Shown: positions 1 through 7,475 of the stretch, in pieces
Layout of the letters: each line of letters begins with the position of its first letter
Position numbering within the stretch: the first letter of the stretch is position 1
From: an uncultured Clostridia bacterium
Lineage (GTDB): Bacteria; Bacillota; Clostridia; TANB77; CAG-465
Assembly: GCA_948562205.1 (NCBI GenBank)
Contig: CAOYAN010000020.1
Span: 1-34,270, forward strand
Direction of reading: 5' to 3'
Length of the DNA: 34,270 bases
Translations under genes and position numbers: made by a program
Notes under the pieces: model-generated
Told to the model about the DNA's origin: nothing
Database searches by the model: none
The model's input: only the letters and a program-made list of their open reading frames with translations

Positions 1-397
1 TTTTTACAAATGGATTTTACTTTTGCAAACTGGAACTTACTTTTTCAAGTTACCAAATAAAATAAAACTAAATAGTAAAATTTATAAATAAAAAATATAA
101 ATATCTTACATTATATAATATATTTTTAAAACATATTTGTTACTTTTATATTAATTTTAAGTTACAATAAAAGAACATACTGAAAAAGAAATGTAATTTA
201 TATGTAATAATTATATTAGAAAATAAAAATCCAAAAAAAGAAAATTCGGATAAAATTTATTATAGTAAATCTTTTTTGTAATCTGCTTATGTAGTTTTAA
301 AATTTTGTATATATTATTAAAACTACAAAGTTAAAAAATTGGAAAAAATATCCATTTTTTGATGTCAAAATTTTCTATTTTTTTTTGTAAAAAATTG
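1..397. other. AT-rich flank without a gene; possible insertion-sequence end
   Basis: No convincing gene is seen here. The first 58 bases hold alternating blocks of the form TGGATTTTACTTTTGCAAAC and TGGAACTTACTTTTTCAAG, which recall the repeated terminal blocks of IS21-family elements. The rest of such an element would lie outside the window, so this is only a resemblance. At 291-300 and 317-326 there is a 10-bp inverted repeat (GTAGTTTTAA / TTAAAACTAC, 16-base loop) with no T-run after it. The remainder is nearly pure A+T. Confidence 0.35.
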
Positions 398-426
398 TTG
401 ACAAGGTATTTTCTTAATGATATAAT
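398..426 (+). promoter_or_regulatory. sigma-A promoter of the nrd operon
   Basis: A perfect -35 box TTGACA (398-403) and a perfect -10 box TATAAT (421-426) are separated by 17 bases. Transcription should start near 433. The start is about 60 bases upstream of nrdD, and the NrdR box directly follows the -10 box. Confidence 0.9.
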
Positions 427-439
427 CTCGATTAGTAAA

Positions 440-455
440 ACACAATATGTAGTGT
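440..455 (+). promoter_or_regulatory. NrdR box
   Basis: The 16 bases ACACAATATGTAGTGT match the known NrdR operator (ACACWATATATWGTGT) at all but one position. The box lies just after the -10 element, over the expected transcription start, where a bound repressor would block initiation. The nrdR gene is the last gene of the same operon, so the operon is probably autorepressed in response to dATP. NrdR boxes usually come in pairs. The only second candidate (473-488) is weak. Confidence 0.88.
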
Positions 456-493
456 GTTAGGTATAGGAAAGGACACAAGGGGTGGTATTTTTT

Positions 494-2842
494 ATGATAA
501 CTAAAATAGTTAAAAGAGATGGCAGAAAAGTAGCATTTAGCGCAGAAAAAATTGCACAAGCAATATATAGGGCAGCTAATTCAATAGGAGGTCAAGACTT
601 CAAAGTTTCAGAAGAACTTGCAGATAAAGTTTGCCATTATATAGACGAAGAATTAAATCTAAAAGAGCCAAATGTTGAACAAGTACAAGATGCTGTTGAA
701 CATATTTTAATCGAAGAAGGTCATGCTTCAACTGCTAAAGCATATATCCTTTATAGAGCAGAGAGAACAAGACAAAGAGAAATGAATTCAGAAATAATGA
801 AGACATATGAACAGCTTACATTTAAAGATGCAAAAGATAGTGATGTAAAAAGAGAAAATGCAAATGTTAATGCAGATACTGCAATGGGAACAATGCTAAA
901 ATATGGTTCAGAGGGTGCAAAAAAGTTTTATCAAATGTTTGTTTTAAATAAGGAACATGCAAAAGCACATTCTGAAGGAGATATACACATACATGATTTA
1001 GACTTTTTAACACTGACTACTACATGTTGTCAAATAGATTTAATAAAATTATTTAAGAGTGGATTTTCAACAGGTGAAGGACATTTAAGAGAACCACAAT
1101 CAATTGGAAGTTATGCAGCACTTGCAGCTATAGCAATACAATCAAATCAAAATGATCAACATGGTGGTCAAAGTGTACCAAACTTTGAATATGCTATGGC
1201 AATAGGTGTTAGAAAAACATATAAAAGAGAATATTTAAAAAATTTATCTAAAGCAATTGAGCTATTAACTGATACTAAAGATCCAGAATTTGTAGCAAAA
1301 GATATAGTTAAGACTATAAAATATGAAAAAGACTTACTTGCAACACTTGGAGATAGTAATGGATATTTAGCAGAAGAAAGAAAAGAACTTGAAAAATTAT
1401 TTGATGTAAAAACTGTTGATAAAATTCAAGAATTTACTGTTAAATATACAGAAAAAGAAGTTGTAAAAGCAACATATCAAGCAATGGAAGGATTTATACA
1501 TAATTTAAATACAATGCATTCTAGAGCAGGTGCGCAAGTTCCATTTAGTAGTATTAACTATGGTCTTGATACAACACCTGAGGGTAGACTTGTTATGGAA
1601 CAATTATTACTTGCAACAGAAGCTGGACTTGGTCATGGTGAAACTCCAATATTCCCAATTCAAATACTAAAAATAAAAGATGGAATAAACTATAATCCAG
1701 GAGAGCCAAACTATGATATTTTCAAACTTGCTTGTAGAGTATCAGCTAAAAGATTATTCCCTAACTTCTCATTTATAGATGCTCCATTTAACTTACCATA
1801 TTATAGACCAGGAGATTATAATACAGAAGTTGCATATATGGGATGTAGAACAAGAGTTATGGCAAATGTTTATGATCCAACAAGAGAAGTTACTTGTGGA
1901 AGAGGAAACCTAAGCTTTACTTCTATAAACTTACCAAGACTTGGAATTCTAGCAAATGGTAATGTAGATAAATTCTTTGAAATGTTAGATGAGAAATTAA
2001 ACTTAGTAATAGATCAATTAAAAGATAGATTAAGAATTCAATCAGCTAAGAAAGTATATAACTATCCTTTCTTAATGGGTCAAGGAATTTGGTTAGATTC
2101 TGATAAACTAAAAAATGATGATGAAGTAGGAGAAGTTTTAAAACATGGAAGTTTAACAGTAGGATTTATAGGTCTTGCTGAAACATTAAAAGCACTTATT
2201 GGTAAACACCATGGTGAAAGTGAAGAAGCTAGAGAGCTTGGACTAAAAATTATTTCTCATATGAGAGCTAGAATGGACGAAGAAGCTAAGAAAACAAGAC
2301 TTAACTTTACAGTTATAGCTACACCTGCTGAAGGATTATCTGGTAGATTTGTAAGAATGGATAAAAAGAGATTTGGTATAATTCCTGGTGTTACAGATAG
2401 AGATTATTATACAAATTCATTCCATGTACCAGTATATTATAAAATAAACGCATTCGATAAAATAAGAATTGAAGCACCATATCATAATTTAACAAATGGT
2501 GGACATATAAGCTATGTTGAATTAGATGGTGACCCAACAAAAAATTTAGAGGCGTTCGAGCAGGTTGTAAGATGTATGAAAGAATCTGGAATTGGTTATG
2601 GTTCTGTAAACCATCCAGTAGATAGAGATCCAATTTGTGGATATACAGGAATTATAAAAGATGAGTGCCCTCATTGTGGAAGACGTGAATTTGAAGATAA
2701 TCAAGTTGGTTTTGAAAGAATAAGAAGAATAACAGGATATCTAGTTGGAACAGTAGATAGATTTAATAATGCTAAAAGATCAGAAGAAAAAGATAGAGTA
2801 AAACATGATACATGTTGTTCTTTAGAAACTTTTGATGATTAG
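494..2842 (+). CDS. nrdD: Anaerobic (class III) ribonucleoside-triphosphate reductase
   Basis: This 782-residue enzyme makes deoxyribonucleotides from ribonucleoside triphosphates under anoxia, using a glycyl radical placed by NrdG. The first 95 residues are an ATP cone for allosteric control (MITKIVKRDGRKVAFS start). The body has the HDLDF and TTTCCQIDL region and the CGRGNLSFTSINLPRLG core. Near the C-terminus come a C...CPHCG cysteine cluster and the radical motif RRITGYLVG, with the radical expected on Gly748. I chose the ATG at 494 because AAGGGGTGG (477-485) lies 8 bases before it; an in-frame GTG at 482 overlaps that site. It is the first gene of the nrd operon. The last 37 coding positions before the tail are duplicated in the small gene at 3189. 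Confidence 0.97.
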   Translation: MITKIVKRDGRKVAFSAEKIAQAIYRAANSIGGQDFKVSEELADKVCHYIDEELNLKEPNVEQVQDAVEHILIEEGHASTAKAYILYRAERTRQREMNSEIMKTYEQLTFKDAKDSDVKRENANVNADTAMGTMLKYGSEGAKKFYQMFVLNKEHAKAHSEGDIHIHDLDFLTLTTTCCQIDLIKLFKSGFSTGEGHLREPQSIGSYAALAAIAIQSNQNDQHGGQSVPNFEYAMAIGVRKTYKREYLKNLSKAIELLTDTKDPEFVAKDIVKTIKYEKDLLATLGDSNGYLAEERKELEKLFDVKTVDKIQEFTVKYTEKEVVKATYQAMEGFIHNLNTMHSRAGAQVPFSSINYGLDTTPEGRLVMEQLLLATEAGLGHGETPIFPIQILKIKDGINYNPGEPNYDIFKLACRVSAKRLFPNFSFIDAPFNLPYYRPGDYNTEVAYMGCRTRVMANVYDPTREVTCGRGNLSFTSINLPRLGILANGNVDKFFEMLDEKLNLVIDQLKDRLRIQSAKKVYNYPFLMGQGIWLDSDKLKNDDEVGEVLKHGSLTVGFIGLAETLKALIGKHHGESEEARELGLKIISHMRARMDEEAKKTRLNFTVIATPAEGLSGRFVRMDKKRFGIIPGVTDRDYYTNSFHVPVYYKINAFDKIRIEAPYHNLTNGGHISYVELDGDPTKNLEAFEQVVRCMKESGIGYGSVNHPVDRDPICGYTGIIKDECPHCGRREFEDNQVGFERIRRITGYLVGTVDRFNNAKRSEEKDRVKHDTCCSLETFDD

Positions 2843-2850
2843 GAGAAAAT

Positions 2851-3158
2851 ATGAATAGTATACTTACTATTAAAAAATTACAATAGTGTATTAAAAAATA
2901 GATCATAAAAATGGAATGTTAGACAAATATATGTATAAGTTAATGGAAGAAGTAGGAGAACTTGCAAAGTCTGTAAGAAAAGATGAGCGAATGATAAATA
3001 ATAACATAAAAGGATCAGTTGAAGAAGAACTTGTAGACGTAGTATATTATACAGTTTGTCTAGCAAACATTTATGATATAGATTTGGAAAAATGTCTGTA
3101 TTTAAAAGAAGAACTAAATGCAAAAAAATATGGTAGAAATAATATGTATAAAGACTAA
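2851..3158 (+). pseudogene. MazG-like nucleotide pyrophosphohydrolase, 5' end broken
   Basis: The stretch from 2916 encodes 80 residues with the MazG pattern EEVGE ... EEELVDVVYYT, the metal-binding motif of enzymes that hydrolyse non-canonical or excess NTPs. The natural start seems to be the ATG at 2851, six bases after AGGAG and next to the nrdD stop, giving MNSILTIKKLQ. That frame hits TAG at 2884-2886 and is out of frame with the rest; one extra A in the run at 2893-2898 would join it to KIDHKNGMLDKY. The ATG at 2916 has no ribosome binding site. So the gene carries a stop and a one-base shift and is probably inactive, unless translation reinitiates at 2916. The family fits the dNTP-pool theme of the operon. 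Confidence 0.72.
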
Positions 3159-3188
3159 TTTTCAAATGAAATTTAAGGGGGTTTTTAT

Positions 3189-3470
3189 ATGAAAGTAAAT
3201 GTTATTAATGGAGAAATGAAACAAGAGGAAATTGATGGATATGTAAAATATCTAAATGAGAAGTTTCCAGATAAGGAGATAGCAACACTAGATCTTAAAA
3301 TAGATGGAGATTTTGTAGATATGAATTATACATTCTCAAATAACGTTCCTTTTGAAAGAATAAGAAGAATAACAGGATATTTAGTTGGAACAGTAGATAG
3401 ATTTAACAATGGTAAAAGAGCAGAGGAAAGAGATAGAGTAAAACACGATGTATGTTGCTCTAATTTATAG
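3189..3470 (+). CDS. Stand-alone glycyl-radical domain protein related to the NrdD C-terminus
   Basis: This 93-residue protein has an unrecognised N-terminal half (about residues 1-52) and a C-terminal half nearly identical to the radical domain of the neighbouring NrdD: 33 of 37 residues from FERIRRITGYLVG to the CCS tail match, and 101 of 111 bases. The predicted radical glycine is Gly63. It starts after AAGGGGG (3174-3180) and ends 9 bases before nrdG, so it is co-expressed with the reductase and its activase. By analogy with YfiD/GrcA, which replaces the broken radical end of pyruvate formate-lyase, it may repair or substitute the radical domain of oxygen-cleaved NrdD. That role is inference. 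The double Cys near the end is kept in both proteins. Confidence 0.82.
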   Translation: MKVNVINGEMKQEEIDGYVKYLNEKFPDKEIATLDLKIDGDFVDMNYTFSNNVPFERIRRITGYLVGTVDRFNNGKRAEERDRVKHDVCCSNL

Positions 3471-3479
3471 GAGGAGAAT

Positions 3480-4001
3480 ATGGATAGTCTAAACAATGAT
3501 GAGATAAGAATTTCAGGTATAGTAAAAGAGTCAATTGTTGATGGACCTGGAATAAGGTATACAATATTTACACAGGGATGTCCTCATCATTGTGAGGGAT
3601 GCCATAATCCACAAACACATGATTTTAATGGTGGCAACTTTGTAAGTATTTCAAAAATTGTTGAAGATATTAAAAAAGATCCATTACTTAGAGGTATAAC
3701 GATAAGTGGTGGTGAACCTTTTATGCAAGCAAAGAAAGTTGCAGATTTAGTATCAAGACTAGATAAATCAAAACTTAATGTTATGGTTTATACTGGATTT
3801 GAATATGAATATTTACTAAATAATGCAAATGATGATAATGGTTATTTAGATCTTTTAAAAAATTCAGATATATTAGTTGATGGAAAATTTAGACTAGAAC
3901 TAAAAAGTGAAAAACTTCCATTTAGAGGAAGTCTAAATCAAAGGTCAATTGATCTAAATAAGAGCTTAGAGAGTGGTAGTACTGTTCTTTATGAATTTTA
4001 A
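3480..4001 (+). CDS. nrdG: Anaerobic ribonucleotide reductase activating protein (radical SAM)
   Basis: This 173-residue radical SAM enzyme cleaves S-adenosylmethionine with a 4Fe-4S cluster and abstracts hydrogen from the NrdD glycine. The cluster motif is C34-x3-C38-x2-C41 (GCPHHCEGC), preceded by the VDGPGIRYTIFTQG motif usual in activases. A GGEP motif (about residues 97-100) binds SAM. The length is normal for NrdG. AGGAGG stands directly before the ATG. Its position after both nrdD and the stand-alone radical-domain gene suggests it could activate either glycine. Confidence 0.95.
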   Translation: MDSLNNDEIRISGIVKESIVDGPGIRYTIFTQGCPHHCEGCHNPQTHDFNGGNFVSISKIVEDIKKDPLLRGITISGGEPFMQAKKVADLVSRLDKSKLNVMVYTGFEYEYLLNNANDDNGYLDLLKNSDILVDGKFRLELKSEKLPFRGSLNQRSIDLNKSLESGSTVLYEF

Positions 4002-4014
4002 ACTGAGGTGATTT

Positions 4015-4464
4015 ATGCATTGTATTAAATGTGGATGTGAAGAAAGTAAAGTTGTTGATTCTAGAAGTATTGAAGAGGGAAACTCTATTAGAAGAAGACG
4101 TGAATGTCTAAATTGTAAATATAGATTTACTACTTATGAAAAACTAGAATATACACCAATTATTGTAGTAAAGAAAAACGGTTTAAGACAACAATTTGAT
4201 AGAGATAAAGTTATAAATGGTATTCTTAGAGCTTGTGAGAAAAGACCAGTATCAATTGAAGAAATAGAAAAAGTTGTAGATGAAATAGAAATGGAACTAC
4301 ACAACTCACTAGATAAAGAAATAGAAGCGACTAAAATTGGCGAAATGGTTACAAATAAACTAAGAACATTAGATGAGATAGCATATGTTAGATTTGCATC
4401 TGTTTACAGACAATTTAAAGATATAAATGAATTTAAAAGAGAATTAAACAATTTGCTAAAATAG
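4015..4464 (+). CDS. nrdR: Transcriptional repressor NrdR
   Basis: This 149-residue repressor senses the ATP/dATP ratio and shuts off ribonucleotide reductase genes. Its N-terminal zinc ribbon uses Cys3, Cys6, Cys31 and Cys34 and includes the RRRRECLNCKYRFTTYE stretch that contacts DNA. Residues 46-136 form an ATP cone like that of NrdD. GAGGTGA precedes the start. It is the last gene of the nrd operon, and the operon's own promoter carries a good NrdR box at 440-455, so autoregulation is likely. Confidence 0.96.
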   Translation: MHCIKCGCEESKVVDSRSIEEGNSIRRRRECLNCKYRFTTYEKLEYTPIIVVKKNGLRQQFDRDKVINGILRACEKRPVSIEEIEKVVDEIEMELHNSLDKEIEATKIGEMVTNKLRTLDEIAYVRFASVYRQFKDINEFKRELNNLLK

Positions 4465-4505
4465 AAAAATACCTAAGTATTGGAAACAATATTTAGGTAT
4501 TTTTG
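4465..4505 (+). terminator. Intrinsic terminator after nrdR
   Basis: The arms AAAAATACCTAAGTATTG (4465-4482) and CAATATTTAGGTATTTTT (4487-4504) form a long stem with a GAAA loop and one mismatch region, ending in a T-run. It closes the nrd operon directly after the nrdR stop. Confidence 0.9.
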
Positions 4506-4514
4506 TTAGGCTAC

Positions 4515-4543
4515 TTGAAAAAAGAAATTTAATATAATAAAAT
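4515..4543 (+). promoter_or_regulatory. Candidate promoter of the first (AC)n leader
   Basis: TTGAAA (4515-4520) and TAAAAT (4538-4543) are 17 bases apart. The second leader has a matching TTGAAA-N17 promoter, and the distance from the -35 box to the leader ATG is almost the same (66 and 68 bases), which supports both. Confidence 0.6.
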
Positions 4544-4580
4544 ATAGGTGTAATGAAGATTACTGAAAGAGGGAATGATT

Positions 4581-4646
4581 ATGGTAACTAAAATACATGC
4601 AAATATGATTAAACTACACACACACACACACACACGTAGTTTCTAA
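4581..4646 (+). CDS. 21-residue leader peptide with His-Thr repeat (copy 1)
   Basis: This tiny ORF begins MVTKIHANMIKL, continues with three His-Thr pairs encoded by (AC)10, and ends RSF before TAA. A purine-rich GAGGGAA stands before the ATG. A second copy at 31257 has the same length, the same MVTK start, the same repeat and the same stop position, so it is a real conserved ORF. It lies upstream of a hairpin, an intrinsic terminator and a surface-protein gene, so it probably acts in cis through its translation rather than as a peptide. A repeat one unit longer would extend reading to a TGA at 4687-4689, next to the terminator; one unit shorter would stop it at once at TAG. Confidence 0.75.
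   Translation: MVTKIHANMIKLHTHTHTRSF
4616..4635 (+). repeat. (AC)10 dinucleotide tract
   Basis: Ten uninterrupted AC units lie inside the leader ORF. Codon degeneracy would allow interruptions, yet the tract is pure, which favours a role at the DNA or RNA level. A perfect 7-bp inverted repeat, AAACTAC (4611-4617) and GTAGTTT (4636-4642), flanks it. Such tracts change length by slipped-strand pairing. Confidence 0.95.
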
Positions 4647-4671
4647 AAACACAAGAAAAAATGAAAAATAT

Positions 4672-4730
4672 AAGGTGATTTCGCCTTGAAATATATACAC
4701 TGATACTAGATGATAGTACCAGTGATTTTT
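4672..4730 (+). terminator. Leader hairpin and attenuator-type terminator (copy 1)
   Basis: A small hairpin, AAGGTG / CGCCTT with an ATTT loop (4672-4687), is followed by a second stem of 5 plus 5 bp with one mismatch (4698-4708 with 4714-4724, GATGA loop) and the run ATTTTTGTG. This is an intrinsic terminator inside the leader, before the surface-protein gene. The same two-hairpin order occurs in copy 2 with different bases, so the fold rather than the sequence is conserved. Confidence 0.75.
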
Positions 4731-4922
4731 GTGTTAAAAAATAAGTGCAATAGGTCATAAAGTTCTGTACAATAAGTCATTCAAAATTATTTAAAAATGG
4801 TATATTATGTAAAAATAGGAAAAAAATAAAGAATAGGGGGAAAATAGATATATGAAAGAAGTAAAAATATTAATAAAAAAAGAAAAAATAGGTTAAAGAG
4901 AAAGATATCAATATTTACAATA

Positions 4923-7475
4923 ATGTTATGGGTATTTTTAATTACTACAATGATAACTATAATAGTAAATAGTACAAAAAATACAAATGCATTAGAAGTA
5001 GAAGATGAAAACTGGAATATACAGCTAGTAATGTATGATAGAAGTAGTGATACTCCAAATGATGCTATAACAGAATTTACATGGAATGCAGTAGATGTAA
5101 ATGAAACAAAACAGTTATGTATGCAAATAAATTATGCATGTACAACTAATAAGGGATATAAACCAGGAGAAATAGAAATAAAAATACCTGGAATAGCTAA
5201 AGATAGTTTTAGTGAATATTATAGGACTAGATATTTGAGTGATGATGATTTTCAATATACTATAGCAGCAGATAAAATAGGTGATACACAAAAAAAATAT
5301 GATTGGAGTTATGATTATAGTACCCAAGATAACGTTTATATATTTAAAAATAATAAGGTAATAAATGAAAATGAACATTTTGAAGGAACAATACAGATAT
5401 TATATAATTTAAATCCTAGATTTAGAGTAAAAACTGATTTAGAATTTAAAGTTAAAATTATGGAAAATATAGAGGATGCAAGTGAAAAGATAGCTGTGGA
5501 GTCAAATGTATGTAAGTTTCACTATACATCAATTAAAAAAATATATAGTCTAACAAATGGATCAGCAGTAGCACCTAAAACAGATTATACAAAAATAGAA
5601 GATATACTAGATGATTATTATTGGGTTAGATATTCTTTTGGAGTTTCCAGAAATCATAATGGAATATTAAAAGCATATGATAATAATGGTATTTTAGTAA
5701 CAGATAGAAATTCTAGTTGTATAAAAGAGATACTACAAGATGAATGTGTTTTATATGATGCAAATTTAAATAAAATAGAAGCTGAAGAAAATAATATATA
5801 TTATTATTTGAACCCATCAACAAGTTTAAGTAATCCTACATATTATTATGTGGGATATCCAAAATATAAATATAATGATGGCGATAAAATAACAAATACA
5901 GTAGAACTTTGGGGAAGATATGAAGACGAAGAAGAATTTCAAAAACTTTCAGAAAAGAGCCAGACCATAAGTTTAGTAGATTTCGATTTTGAATATACAG
6001 GAAAACTATATAATATAGAAAAATCTAAATATATTAAAGAAATAAATGAGAACAATATAAAAAGTACTTTTGGAAGTGATGCTTATTGGAATATGGATGT
6101 AACAGCATTTTATACAGGTAGTATGATGGATGTAGAAATATGTGATGATCTATTATATATAACAAGGGAAAATGGCAGTGTTTCTAAACTTAATGAGGAT
6201 GAATATAGATTTAAAAGTATAGAAATACCAGTATTATATACATATAGTAAGTTTACTGGGAGTGTAGGAGATGTACTAAGTGGATATAACTATGAGGTAC
6301 AAGTAAGATATGAAGGTAGCAATGAATATGTAAGATATAGAAGTGGAGTGACTAGTGCAAGTTCTAAAAGGATTTATTTTAGGAGTAATGATGTAGTTGG
6401 TGTAAAGTTTATAATAAAAGATTTAGATAAAACGTTATATCCCAAAAAAGGAACAACATTAGAAGGAATAAAGCTATGTGTTAATATAAATACAAATGAT
6501 TGTAAAACGAGAGATTTATATAATTTCAACTATTTACAAGTATATGAAAAAGATAGTGAAGGAAATAGGGAACTTGCAAACGAGGTAGAACTAGATAATT
6601 ATATAACACCATCAACATTAAAAATAGCAGAATATGATATTAATACATATGGAACATATATGCAAAGGGACTATGATATAATAGAAATTAAAAATGGTAG
6701 TTTTAAATTAGGTAGTTCTAAATCAATGGAAAATTTAATAAATAATGTAAAAAAAGAGAAGTATGAAACACAATATAAAATAAATAACATTTTAGAAATA
6801 GATAGTCGTAGTGTAGATAAAGAGTGTATAATAAAACAATATGATGTATTGCCTGATGGAGTAAAACTTGCAAGTACTAAAGAAGAGATAAAAGATGAAA
6901 TATATAGTGATATTGCTTGGAAATTACCATACTTGAATTTAAAATTAAAAGATGGCACTAAATTTAAAACATTAGAAGAACTTATAAATTATATAAAAGA
7001 GAATACAACAGTAGAAATAGATTATAATTATAAAGATAGTGGGAGAACTAAAATAAGTCTAATATACAATTTAAATAATATAGATTGGAGCTATTACTTA
7101 AAAAGAAAAAGTTTAAAAATGTATTTAGGAACAAAGTTAAATGTAGAAATACCATATGATAGTATTTTAGAATATGGAACAAGTTATACAAATTATGTAT
7201 ATAGTATGTGGGATAACCAAGAATATGAATATAATAATGATTATCTACTAACATTGGATGAAAGTGATATAGATGAGGATGGGGATACAACAGAAACATT
7301 AGTTTTTGATTGTGCAATACTAAATATAAATCATGTAATTGCATCACAACAAACAGTAATTAAACAGGTAAGAACTGATTTAACAAAGGGAGAGTTTACT
7401 TCAAGATCGGTAGATGTAACAGCAGGAAGTGAATATACATATAAGTTAAAAGTGAAACAGGGGCAAATAGCCTAA
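4923..7475 (+). CDS. Surface adhesin-like protein, N-terminal part of a frameshifted gene
   Basis: This 850-residue ORF is the first part of a large secreted surface protein. It opens with a hydrophobic signal segment (MLWVFLITTMITIIVNS), but the ATG at 4923 has no ribosome binding site. Upstream in the same frame is the basic stretch KNINKKRKNRLKRK that a signal peptide needs. The likely true start is ATG 4852, but it is out of frame; one more A in AAA 4855-4857 would join them. The body after the signal is a large extracellular region of unknown fold. At 7460-7463 a run of four G is one short, which turns the frame to a stop at 7475 just before the conserved reading continues in another frame. 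The gene lies about 120 bases after the leader terminator. As assembled it should not give a working protein. Confidence 0.75.
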   Translation: MLWVFLITTMITIIVNSTKNTNALEVEDENWNIQLVMYDRSSDTPNDAITEFTWNAVDVNETKQLCMQINYACTTNKGYKPGEIEIKIPGIAKDSFSEYYRTRYLSDDDFQYTIAADKIGDTQKKYDWSYDYSTQDNVYIFKNNKVINENEHFEGTIQILYNLNPRFRVKTDLEFKVKIMENIEDASEKIAVESNVCKFHYTSIKKIYSLTNGSAVAPKTDYTKIEDILDDYYWVRYSFGVSRNHNGILKAYDNNGILVTDRNSSCIKEILQDECVLYDANLNKIEAEENNIYYYLNPSTSLSNPTYYYVGYPKYKYNDGDKITNTVELWGRYEDEEEFQKLSEKSQTISLVDFDFEYTGKLYNIEKSKYIKEINENNIKSTFGSDAYWNMDVTAFYTGSMMDVEICDDLLYITRENGSVSKLNEDEYRFKSIEIPVLYTYSKFTGSVGDVLSGYNYEVQVRYEGSNEYVRYRSGVTSASSKRIYFRSNDVVGVKFIIKDLDKTLYPKKGTTLEGIKLCVNINTNDCKTRDLYNFNYLQVYEKDSEGNRELANEVELDNYITPSTLKIAEYDINTYGTYMQRDYDIIEIKNGSFKLGSSKSMENLINNVKKEKYETQYKINNILEIDSRSVDKECIIKQYDVLPDGVKLASTKEEIKDEIYSDIAWKLPYLNLKLKDGTKFKTLEELINYIKENTTVEIDYNYKDSGRTKISLIYNLNNIDWSYYLKRKSLKMYLGTKLNVEIPYDSILEYGTSYTNYVYSMWDNQEYEYNNDYLLTLDESDIDEDGDTTETLVFDCAILNINHVIASQQTVIKQVRTDLTKGEFTSRSVDVTAGSEYTYKLKVKQGQIA

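Noticed and set aside
473..488. Second NrdR box
   Set aside because: ACACAAGGGGTGGTAT matches only the outer left half, its 33-base spacing is off the usual 31, and it contains the ribosome binding site of nrdD.
2878..3165. 95-residue minus-strand reading frame
   Set aside because: It overlaps the MazG-like stretch antisense, has low-complexity Leu/Tyr/His content typical of antisense AT-rich DNA and no ribosome binding site.
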